From NCBI RefSeq assembly GCF_022549495.1, contig NZ_JAKZGD010000002.1, forward strand, positions 310,001 through 374,000: DNA of 64,000 bases. The letters run 5' to 3'. The position numbers and the translations under genes are program-made. Each line of letters begins with the position of its first letter. The stretch's first letter is position 1. The DNA is from Acinetobacter sp. ANC 4805. GTDB lineage: Bacteria > Pseudomonadota > Gammaproteobacteria > Pseudomonadales > Moraxellaceae. Of this stretch, positions 17,733 to 27,900 are shown piece after piece. The notes beneath the pieces were generated by a model that made no database searches, was not told the DNA's origin, and saw nothing but the letters and a program-made list of their open reading frames with translations.

Positions 17733-18860
17733 ATGAACTCGAATATCCAGATTCAAAACACTTTGAACAATCCGCCGCTACAACATTATTTACCTAACCT
17801 CAATCAACCCAATCAGCAGGTTGAAGTGGGAACCAGAACCAAGCGAGAGCGACCGAACACACAGCCACGCAAAACCAAATCGCCCACAGCCAAACGCCTA
17901 GCCAACACCAAACAGTTGAATTACCAACAATGGTTAGAAGTCAGAAAACAGGGCATTGGCAGCAGTGATGCAGCAACCGCTTGTGGGCTCAATCCTTACA
18001 TGAGTATGTTGGAACTGTGGATGATTAAAACAGGACGGATGCAACAAAACATCGAAGATGAAAGCCCAGGCTATGCACCTTTGTACTGGGGCAAACAACT
18101 TGAACCATTGGTCGCTGAATATTACAGCATGCACACCAACAATAAGGTGCGTCGAGTCAATGCTGTGCTACAACATCCTGATGTAGATAAACACTTTATG
18201 TTGGCGAATTTGGATTATGCCGTGGTGTGCAATGACGAAGTTCAGATTTTAGAGTGTAAAACCGTAGGTGAATATGGTGCAAAGTTATGGCGAGACGGTG
18301 TGCCTTTATATGTGCTGTGTCAGGTACAACATCAGTTAGCCGTGACAGGCAAACAAGCAGCACATATTTGTGTCTTGATCTGTGGACATGAAAGCAAGAT
18401 ATTTAAGGTCACACGCAACGAAACTGTAATTCAGCACATCATTAATGCCGAACGTCACTTTTGGCAATGTGTTGAGTCGGGTATTCCACCCAGTGTCGAT
18501 GCTTCTGATTCAGCAGCCAAAGCCTTGCAGCAACTCTACCCTGAGCAAATTCCATTATCAGTAGAAGACCTCAGCCAAAATGAACAAGCTAACTATCTAT
18601 TTAACCAGTTGTTAGAGGAGCGGCATAAGGTTGAACAACATCAACAGTATTTTGATGAACTGAAACATCAATTACAAATGCTGATGAAAGATGCAGAGCG
18701 AGCGGTATTTACAGGTGGTTCTGTCACTTGGAAGAAATCACAAGACTCAATCAGCCTAGACAGCAAATCTCTTCTTAAACAGCATCCTGAATATCTACAG
18801 CAGTTTCCACAAACCAAAGTAGGAACACGAAGATTTCAAATTTATCTGAATGGTGGATAA
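17733..18860 (+). CDS. YqaJ-family (lambda-exonuclease-like) recombinase nuclease
   Basis: A 375-residue protein with a basic N-terminal leader (residues 1-60) and then the YqaJ viral recombinase fold. Visible are RKQGIGSSDAATACGLNPY near residues 70-90, MLANLDYAV with the metal Asp near 161, and ILECKTVGEYG with the Glu-x-Lys near 174-176. It would degrade one DNA strand to give single-stranded ends for annealing recombination. No Beta/RecT partner is present in the window. ATG 17733 is chosen because AGGAA precedes it; the open frame reaches back to 17652 across the upstream terminator. Confidence 0.88.
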   Translation: MNSNIQIQNTLNNPPLQHYLPNLNQPNQQVEVGTRTKRERPNTQPRKTKSPTAKRLANTKQLNYQQWLEVRKQGIGSSDAATACGLNPYMSMLELWMIKTGRMQQNIEDESPGYAPLYWGKQLEPLVAEYYSMHTNNKVRRVNAVLQHPDVDKHFMLANLDYAVVCNDEVQILECKTVGEYGAKLWRDGVPLYVLCQVQHQLAVTGKQAAHICVLICGHESKIFKVTRNETVIQHIINAERHFWQCVESGIPPSVDASDSAAKALQQLYPEQIPLSVEDLSQNEQANYLFNQLLEERHKVEQHQQYFDELKHQLQMLMKDAERAVFTGGSVTWKKSQDSISLDSKSLLKQHPEYLQQFPQTKVGTRRFQIYLNGG

Positions 18861-18895
18861 AGTGACCTAAGAGTTCCTCCAAATTCAAAAACGAC

Positions 18896-18945
18896 AAAAG
18901 CCGCCCCTGTTCTTCCCGAGGGAAGAACAATATGGACGGGCTTTT
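18896..18945 (+). terminator. Long GC-rich hairpin after the YqaJ gene
   Basis: The inner stem is TGTTCTTCCC (18908-18917) with GGGAAGAACA (18920-18929), and the outer stem is AAAAGCC (18896) with GGCTTTT (18939). It probably acts as a terminator, as at the ends of the other two genes of this module. Confidence 0.6.
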
Positions 18946-19031
18946 GCTGATCGATCACATCTATTTATTCAATATTTCCAACGTTTCACATAAAGCAGTG
19001 AATCAGTAAGAAAATACGAGAGGACATACCT

Positions 19032-19934
19032 ATGATTAAAGGTTTAGCTATTACCCCACCTGTGTTAGGTCGTATCAGTATCGGCAAGATCGTAGAAAAG
19101 AACGGTAAACGACTGCCTGAAAAGGATGACCAATTTACTATTACTAGCCAAATCCAAAATAAGGATGGTTGGGTCAAACATCCACTGGATGAACAACTAC
19201 GTGCTAAAGCACCGAATCAAAACCAAAAATTGAGAAGCATTCCAGTCCGTATGATCTTTAACGATCCTGAGCTAAATCTACGGGCAGAGTACAGCCTATT
19301 TGATCGTCAGACTGGACGCTTGATCTGCTCAGGTAATGGAGAAACTTGTCAGCGATTGGGACAAAACGGCATTGAACAACATCCATGTCTATCGCCTGAC
19401 TTATGTCCACTGGCACAAGGTGGGCTGTGCAAACCCTATGGCAGACTCTATGTGAATTTGGATGAATCGGATGAATTTGGCACATTCATCTTTAGAACCA
19501 CAGGCTTTAACAGTATTCGGACACTGGCAGCACGGCTAAGTTATTACCATGCAGCTTCAGGTGATTTGCTTTCATGCTTGCCATTGCAACTGACTTTAAG
19601 AGGTAAAAGCACTACACAAAGTTATCGTACCCCAATCTATTACGTGGACTTGACCTTACGTGATGGAGTGAACTTAAGTGAAGCCATTGCTTCAGCTAAA
19701 CAGATGGATGAACAAAGCAAGGCAGCAGGGTTTTATCAGGAGGCGTTAGATCATGTGGCACGGCAGGGTTATGGCAATGCCAGTTTTGAAGTGGGAGGTG
19801 AAGAGGGGTTGGATATTGTTGAAGAGTTTTATGCAGATGAACCAAAACCAGAGCAACATCAGCAAATGCATGACCTGAGCCATGTTCAGGATATCCAGAA
19901 AGGGTTACAGCAGTCAGTGCAGGCTTTGAATTAA
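19032..19934 (+). CDS. Cys-rich metal-binding protein, recombination-directionality-factor-like
   Basis: A 300-residue protein that commonly accompanies DUF932 and YqaJ genes and is usually annotated as a hydrolase or metal-binding protein; part of it resembles phage Gp3-like recombination directionality factors. A cluster of five Cys (99, 106, 119, 125, 133: CSGNGETC then PCLSPDLC and GGLC) suggests a zinc site. The remainder is mixed alpha/beta with an acidic C-terminal tail (EEFYADEPKPEQHQQ). The start ATG 19032 has GAGAGGAC upstream. Confidence 0.7.
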   Translation: MIKGLAITPPVLGRISIGKIVEKNGKRLPEKDDQFTITSQIQNKDGWVKHPLDEQLRAKAPNQNQKLRSIPVRMIFNDPELNLRAEYSLFDRQTGRLICSGNGETCQRLGQNGIEQHPCLSPDLCPLAQGGLCKPYGRLYVNLDESDEFGTFIFRTTGFNSIRTLAARLSYYHAASGDLLSCLPLQLTLRGKSTTQSYRTPIYYVDLTLRDGVNLSEAIASAKQMDEQSKAAGFYQEALDHVARQGYGNASFEVGGEEGLDIVEEFYADEPKPEQHQQMHDLSHVQDIQKGLQQSVQALN

Positions 19935-19939
19935 ATTAA

Positions 19940-19964
19940 AGAAGGAGAACTATGTTCTCCTTCT
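19940..19964 (+). terminator. Hairpin after the Cys-rich protein gene
   Basis: AGAAGGAGAAC-TAT-GTTCTCCTTCT is a perfect eleven-base stem just past the stop, with little T tract. Confidence 0.6.
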
Positions 19965-20157
19965 ATTATGGCTAAGCCCCTTTTTTTATTTATAACTCGC
20001 TCAAAGGAGTTTAAATTTTTGACGAAATTAAATAGAGCATACGAGTCTGTATAATAAATATGCACTTGATAATGATTTTCATTTTGTTTATTGATTATCA
20101 TGGAGATTGTGTATAAATTTCGTATCAATTTAGATTGATCTCTATTAATTAACTCAG

Positions 20158-21903
20158 ATGAATAAAAATATATTGTTGGGATGTGTACTGAGCTACATTC
20201 CAGTTTATAGCTATGCATTAGAAGATATTTCACTTCCAGAAGTGATTAGACAAGATCAACGTTTAAATGAGCTAAAGAAGCAACTTTTAGAGCAAGAACC
20301 ACAACTCAGTCCTCAACAAAATAAATCGACCAGTTACACAGTCAAAGATATTGTTGTAGAAGAAGCACCTTGTTTCCCGATTAAACAAGTTACACTTTCA
20401 ATTCAAAATAATCATGACGATCAATATCAGCCTAAAGATTTCTCCTATTTATTAAAACCATTGAATAATCACAAAAAAGGAATTATTGGTAAGTGTATAG
20501 GTACGCAAAGCCTACAAAATTTAGTTCGATATTCCCAAAATGAATTGCTTAAAAAAGGCATGATTACGACTCAAATTACAGCGCAACCACAAGACTTGAA
20601 TACAGGCATTTTAGAGCTACAACTTGAACTAGGTCGACTACATAAAATCATTAGACAAAATGAACAACCTTCAAAATTAGAACTTTATTCGGCTTTGCCA
20701 TTCAAAGAACAAGATGTGCTCAATTTAAGACAATTAGATCAAGGTTTAGAGAATTTGAAGCGTACGTCAAATCGTACTTTGGATATTCAAATTGTTCCTG
20801 CAAGTGATCAGAATCATTCAGAACTCACTGGTTATAGTGATTTATTAATCAAAGCAGAACCTTTAAAAAAGCTGAGTTTAAATATTGGGGTTGATGATTC
20901 TGGTAGTGAAAATACGGGGAAATATATCGGTAATATTGGTATTGGTGTAAACAGTCCACTCTATCTTAATGATGCATTCAACTTAAATTTTAGTCACTCA
21001 CTAGATGATTGGCATAAAGATAGAAACCAAAACTATTTTATTAGTTATCAAGTTCCTGTTCGAAACTATGATTTCAGTGCTAGCTTCAATCAATCTGAAT
21101 ACGATCAATATGTCGCGGGTTACAATGCCCCAATTCTATACAGTGGAAAAACCCAACAAACCAATTTGACATTATCACGGCTTTTAAGTCGTGGGAGTCA
21201 TTACAAAACAAGTCTCTATGCGAAGGCTTACCATAAACGAAGCCAAAATTTTATTGAAAACATTGAAGTGACTGTACAGCGTCGACAAACCTCGGGCTGG
21301 TATCTCGGATTACAACATCGACAATATTTAGGTGTAGCCTCATTAGATTTTGATTTGGATTATCGACATGGTACGGGAGCTTTTGATGCCCAACCAGCGG
21401 CTGAAGAACAGATTCGTGACATCTATGGAAATTTGCTTCCATCAGAAGGTTACGCACGTGCGCCACTTTGGAGTGCTAACCTCCGATTAAATTACCCAAT
21501 GCAAATCTTAGAGCATCCAGTGCAATACCGTTTGAGCTGGAAAGGTCAATATGCACCCAAAATTCTAGTCCCTCAAGATCGTTTTTATATTGGAGGACGA
21601 TATAGCGTCAGAGGATTCGATGGAAACATTATGCTATCGGGTGACAACGGGCACTACTTACAGCAAGAGATGAGCTTTGGCTCCCCAATTCCCAACACAC
21701 AATTTTATCTCGGTATTGATCAAGGTTGGGTCAATGGTCGCAACAGTATTCCAAACAATAGACATCTACTGGGGAGTGTCTTTGGACTACGGAGTTATTA
21801 CCAAGGCATCTACTTGGATGCATTTACAGGGCATGGACTCATTGCACCTAAAAGTTTGAAAAAAGATTGGGTAGCTGGTTTTAGCCTGAGTTACGCCTAC
21901 TAA
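20158..21903 (+). CDS. cdiB: Two-partner secretion transporter for CdiA (ShlB/FhaC/HecB family)
   Basis: An outer-membrane Omp85-type barrel that exports the CdiA exoprotein. A signal peptide of about 20 residues ends near YSYA. A periplasmic POTRA region covers about 60-210 (including APCFPIKQVTLSI), and the 16-strand barrel follows. The conserved L6-loop motif appears as GRYSVRGFDG at about residues 480-490. The 581-residue length is normal. cdiA starts 52 bases downstream in the same direction, which gives the B-A-I gene order. Confidence 0.93.
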   Translation: MNKNILLGCVLSYIPVYSYALEDISLPEVIRQDQRLNELKKQLLEQEPQLSPQQNKSTSYTVKDIVVEEAPCFPIKQVTLSIQNNHDDQYQPKDFSYLLKPLNNHKKGIIGKCIGTQSLQNLVRYSQNELLKKGMITTQITAQPQDLNTGILELQLELGRLHKIIRQNEQPSKLELYSALPFKEQDVLNLRQLDQGLENLKRTSNRTLDIQIVPASDQNHSELTGYSDLLIKAEPLKKLSLNIGVDDSGSENTGKYIGNIGIGVNSPLYLNDAFNLNFSHSLDDWHKDRNQNYFISYQVPVRNYDFSASFNQSEYDQYVAGYNAPILYSGKTQQTNLTLSRLLSRGSHYKTSLYAKAYHKRSQNFIENIEVTVQRRQTSGWYLGLQHRQYLGVASLDFDLDYRHGTGAFDAQPAAEEQIRDIYGNLLPSEGYARAPLWSANLRLNYPMQILEHPVQYRLSWKGQYAPKILVPQDRFYIGGRYSVRGFDGNIMLSGDNGHYLQQEMSFGSPIPNTQFYLGIDQGWVNGRNSIPNNRHLLGSVFGLRSYYQGIYLDAFTGHGLIAPKSLKKDWVAGFSLSYAY

Positions 21904-21954
21904 ACCATATTCCAGATTTATTAAATATCCATTTTAAAATATAGCAGAACTGAT

Positions 21955-24900
21955 ATGAACAAGAACCGTTACCGTATTATCTATAACAAAGCTCGCCAAA
22001 TGTTTATGGCTGTTGCAGAAAATGCCAAGAGTCAAACAAAAACTTCGGGGCAATCTACAAGCTCAGTAGCAACACCTACATCAGAAGAGTCTTTCCATCA
22101 ACTTTGGCATGTAAAAGCTTTAGTCGCTAGTATGAGTTTATGGATGCCACTCTCTACAGTTTATGCTGGGATGATGGCGGATACAGGAGCGAATGCGGCA
22201 AATCGACCTGTTATTGGAGTGGGTCAAGATGCACAAAAGCAGAATGTGCCTGTTATTAATATTCAAACACCCAATGCAAGTGGTGTATCACACAACATCT
22301 ATAAAGAATTTGATGTGCCTACTCAAGGTGCCGTATTAAACAATAGTCGCACAGGTGCAGCTTCAAGCATTGTGGGAAGTGTCGCAGCCAACCCATATTT
22401 ACAAACAGGTGAAGCGCGTATCATCTTGAATGAAGTCAATTCAGCAATTGCTTCTAAGTTCGAGGGCAATCTTGAAATTGCAGGGCAACAAGCTGATCTG
22501 ATTATTGCTAACCCAGCAGGAATTAATATCAAAGGTGGTGGCTTTATCAATGCCAATAAAGCCATTCTTACAACAGGAAAACCACAGCTTAATGCAGATG
22601 GATCGATTAAAGAATTTGTAGTTGATCAAGGAAAAATTACAGTTTCAGCAAATGCAGGTTCAAATCTTGGTTTAGGTGGTGCAACGAATAATAATGCTAA
22701 CTATATTGATCTGTACACCAGAGCACTAGAACTGAATGCGCAACTCTTTGCAAAAAATGACATTCAGGTCATCACTGGGACGAATACGATTAGTGCTGAT
22801 TTAAATAAAGTAGAAAATAAAACCTCAACTGCTACTGCACCAACAGTTGCAATCGATGTAAAAGCCTTAGGTGGGATGTATGCAAACAATATTTACATGG
22901 TTGGTACAGAAAAAGGCTTAGGTGTAAATAACGCTGGTACATTACAAGCTGTAAATAATCTTGTCATCACTAGTGCAGGTAAGATTGAACATAGCGGTTT
23001 AATCAGTTCAACCAGTAAAACACAAGGCTTGGTGAGTATAACGACATCTGAGACTGGTGCTGCGGGAGATATCAATTCATCAGGCAGTATCAACAGTAAT
23101 AGCATGCTGAATATCGATTCAGCAAACAACTTAAACGTCAATGCCAAAGATATTTTGATTAACTATGGTGGTGTTGCATCATCTCCAATGCTAATTAACG
23201 CCAAAGGTAATTTAAATTTGGCAGCTAACACCCGAATTATGAATGATTCCGTAGGTGGTGATTTATTTGTTGACGCGGCAAATATCAATTTAGGCACGAG
23301 TTCAGAACTGAAAAGTAATCGTGGCTCTGCAACCATTCAAGCACAGCAAGATTTGACATCAAGCGCAAGTGCTCGACTTATTGCAGCTCAAGACTTGAAT
23401 GTACTTGGTAAAGGAAAATTATCATTTACCAATACACTATTACACGCATCATTGGGTTCAATTAATTTACAATCAGGCTCATCAAACACCCAAGGTTTGA
23501 TTGATATCCAAGCAGGAACAATCAATGCTGCAAAAGATCTCAATTTATCGAGTTCAGGTGATATTAACTTAAAGAATTTAGGTCTTGCGGTTGAGAACTC
23601 TGTAAGTCGAGTTAAGAATATTAATGCTTATAGTGGACAGAATTTAAAGTGGGACAATACAAATATTGCTTTACCTCAAATTGCAGGTAAAGTTCAGTTA
23701 GATGCTGCAAATCAACTGGATTTGATTGGAAATTCCATTTTAAATCAAGATGATATTAATTTACAAGCGAATAAGATTAATTTAAATACTGCACTCACAT
23801 CTCAAAAGAATATCAATATCACAGCTAAGACTAGTGATCTTATATTAAATAGAGGATTAACAGCACAAGGGGATATTAATGTTTCTGCATTGGCTGGGAA
23901 TATTAATGCGAATAGTTTGAATGTAGTATCAAATCAAGGAAAGCTCTCCATCCTTGCACAAAAAGATATTACTCTAACCTCCTTACAAGAAACGACACCG
24001 ACTCCTTCGGCTGACAAAGATCAGGTTACAACAAAACAAGCTATTCTAAAAGCAGAGAAAGGCATTACGATTGGCTCATTGGGTGAAGGTAAACTGGCAT
24101 TAAAAGCAGTTGAATTAACAGCAAACCAAGGAACAATTCAGCTTCTCGGTAAGAATGGAGTAAATTTAGAAGGCAATGAAGATATTTATATTACAGGAGA
24201 TACAGGCCGATCACGGATTGTAAATACCAAGTTAACCGCACAAGAGATTTTATTAGAAAACAAAAAATCAGACGTCAATCTAAAACAAACAAACTTACTT
24301 GCGACTACAGGCAATATTGCGGTTAGTAGTGAAGGTGAAACAAAGTTAGTTGGTACTAATCTAAAAGCAAGTGGCAATATAGAGTTATCGGCAAAGAAAA
24401 ATTTAACCATACAATCTACGAATGCTGTAGCTGATAAACATATGGCATTAAATGCTAAAAATTTAATATATATCAGTTCAGAGTTAGACTCACCTTATAC
24501 CAATTATATTGCAAACTCTCAGACAAATTTAACAGCCCAAGGCGTCCTTTCAATGATTAGTGGATCTAGTCATGTGACGCATAATGCAAATTATACGGGT
24601 GGTGCGATCCTGTTAGAAGCAGGTAGTTTCTTAATGGGGCTATCGAATGTACAGTTTAATGCAACAGGTAGTGATCTACTTAGAAATGACACTAAGTTAA
24701 ATAGTTTAAATGGTGACCTTAGTATTCTTCAAACAACAAATGACCTCATTTTAGATCCAAAAAAACAAAAATTTACAGCATTCGGAGATATGGATTTTAC
24801 AGCTAAAGCTGGTGCAGTTAAATTGTTAGGTTATGGGGGAACAGCAGGGAATGGATCAGAACAAATTGTTAAATTGAACTCAGCAACTGGTGGAATAAAT

Positions 24901-27900
24901 TTAGCAGGTAAATCAGTTGAGTTACAGGGCGCTAGCGTAACAGCAGCTAAAGATATTTCGATTGTATCGACGGGCGGTGATCTGATTGTGGATGGAGTAA
25001 AAAATATACTCACAAATCAGGTAGCTAATAGTGAAAGTGTAGTTAGAATAAAATCTAAAAATCAGAATATTTTAAATCAAATTGAGAAACTGAAGACCCC
25101 AGATATTTCTAAAGATTATGAAGTATTAATCAATCTATATAATGAAGCTTATCCTTTTGCTTTAAGTAATGAAGCAGTAATAGATAAAAAGATTAAGTTT
25201 GATAAAGCTTATACAGATTTTCTTGTTAAATATCCTGCTTTAGAGCCTAAGTCGTATGTTTGGGAGGGGGAGAAGAAGTTTTTTCCTTTCAATAGTGTAG
25301 TTTGGGAACCTACACCAGACAGTCTTGGTATGTGGAGACCATGGCCAGCAGGCTTATATGATAATTTTGCGGCTATCTATTCTGAAACAGATATTCAAAA
25401 TTTAAGAAATGAAATCAATTTTTATAATAGTAGATCAAATGGTTATGAGCATAAAGGCTCAGATATTGTTAGTGCGACAGGTAATATTAATCTAGTCTCT
25501 AAACAAGGTGTCAGTATTAGTGGTGCAACTATAGATGCAAAAAAAGGTTCCGTTCTGATTGAAGCGGCTGGAACATTAGCTAACCAAGAACATCAAATTC
25601 AGGGGGAATATAAAAGTGATAAGCTAAACAGTGTCAAGCAAGGAAAAATTAAAGGAAGTATCATCATTGATGCAACCCAAGACTCTTATGAAATTGGTCA
25701 AGCGACCGATGAAAATTATAACTGGCGTAGTCCAATAAATTCGACATCAATAAATGGTGATAAAGGCGTAAAAATCAAGGCAACAGGTGAGACAGCAACT
25801 GATAATCTAATATTACAAGGTGTTGGTATTACATCGAATAATGGTAATGTTGATGTTGAAGCCTATAAAAATATTATCTTTGATGTTGCTGTTGAAAACA
25901 GCTATGACAAGAGTAAGAAAACAGAAACCAAACGCAAATGGTATGGGAAGAAAAAGACAATAACAACAATAACAACTGCTGAGCGTGTTGGTGGTGTTTC
26001 TGTTGATATTGAAGCAAAAAATATCAATATTAAAAGTAAAGAGCCTAAAGTAGGTGAACAAACAGGGCCTCATCGTACAAGTATAGATATGTATTCTAGT
26101 CAATTAACTGCAAATGGTGGTAAGGTTACGATTTTAGCGGGCGGAGATATTAACCTTTTAACTGCTGATAATATTTCAAAAGATACCCTTGATATTAGTA
26201 AAAGTAGTTCGTGGGCTGGCATTAAACTTAATAAATCTAAATATACCAGCACCCGAAATATCAAATCAGAGTTACCTGCTGTTTTAGAAGCAAGTTATAT
26301 CGGTGCTCAAGCAGATGGTAGTATTATTTTAAAAGGCACTGAATTTAATTATTTAGAAAGTGCTGAGATCAAGGCGGGTGAGACAATTTCGTTGCTAACA
26401 GCATCGAAACTTGTAGAGGAAACTCTGAATAAAAAAAGTAACAGTGTTGTTTGGCAGTCTATGCAAGATAAGGGATCAATCACTGAAACAGCAAAATTAC
26501 CAAGTTTTAATGGGCCTACTACACCTGTTTTTCAAGCGGCTGGTGGTTTAATTGTACAAGTACCTGTTGGTGAAAAAAATCAAAATAAGGTTGAACTTCG
26601 TGATGAGATTATGAAGTTGGCAAATCAGCCAGGAAATGCCTATTTAAAAGATTTTGTGAATAGGAAAGATGTTGATTGGCAAAAGGTTATTCTCGCGCAA
26701 AAAGATTGGGACTATAAATCACAAGGTTTGACGGCTGCTGGTGCTGCAATTTTAGCAATTGTTGTAGCAATTGCCACTGCTGGAGCTGGAGCTGCTGCAC
26801 TAGGGACAACGACAACTCTCGCAGGAGGTGGAACAGTTACTACTTTTGGCGGAATTACATTAGCAACAACCGCCGCAGGTGGTGCGACAACTTTTACCGC
26901 TGCTGGAGCTATGATTAATGCTGCTGTAACTTCAATCGCAACTCAAGCTTCAGTTGGTTTAGTAAATAACCAAGGTAATGTTTCTAAAACCTTAAAGGAT
27001 TTAGGAAGTAAGGAAAATATTAAAAGTTTAGCTACATCAATAGCTACAGCTGGTGTTTTGAGTCAGTTAGCAGATACAAAAATAATGCAAGATATTAATG
27101 GTCTTACTAAAACTGGTAGTTTTGTTACCGATTTAACAGCAAGGACAACACAAGGAGTCATGAATGCTGGAGCAACTACCCTTGTAGATTTTGCAATAAA
27201 TGGAGGGAGTTTAAGTGAAAAGCTATCAACAGCTTTGTTGTTGAACACAGCCAATTCTCTGCAAGGGGCTTTATCAGTACAAATTAAAGGTTTAGAAAAT
27301 TCTGATTATTTATTACATAAAATAGCACATGCAGCCGCAGGCTGTGTTTCAGCGATAGTTGCCAAAGCTAATTGTGAGGCTGGAGCTATTGGAGCTGCTG
27401 TTGGTGAAATTGTTGCTGAGGAAATGGATCGTTCAATTGGTGATCAGAACTTTAAAACTGATCAAGACATTTTGGATTATCAGCAAAAGGTAAGAAGTGT
27501 TTCTAAATTAGTTGCGGGAACTATTGCTGGATTAACTGGTTATGATGTTAATACTGCTGCAAATACAGCAGAAATCGCGATTGCTAATAATCGTCAATTA
27601 AGACAATCAGAAGTGAAGAGAATTGAATTATTAGCAAAAGGGAATGCTAATCAACAAGCTCGTTTAAGTATAGCTGCATGCGCAATGGTGAAATGTGCAG
27701 AAGGCTATGAGGGAACCACTGAATACTCATTCTTAAAAGCAATTCAAGATGCGGGATTATCTGACACCTTTAAGGTAGAAAGAGATTTACTTGTTAAGCA
27801 AAATTTTCGTGTTAGCACAGGTGGGTTTGTTAATATAGATAAGCAACTATTTGATTATACATTATTAGATAGAGGTACTGATAAACTCACATCAATCTAC

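Noticed and set aside
19931..20233. Minus-strand 100-codon frame before cdiB
   Set aside because: Overlaps the cdiB start and promoter region and has no coding character.
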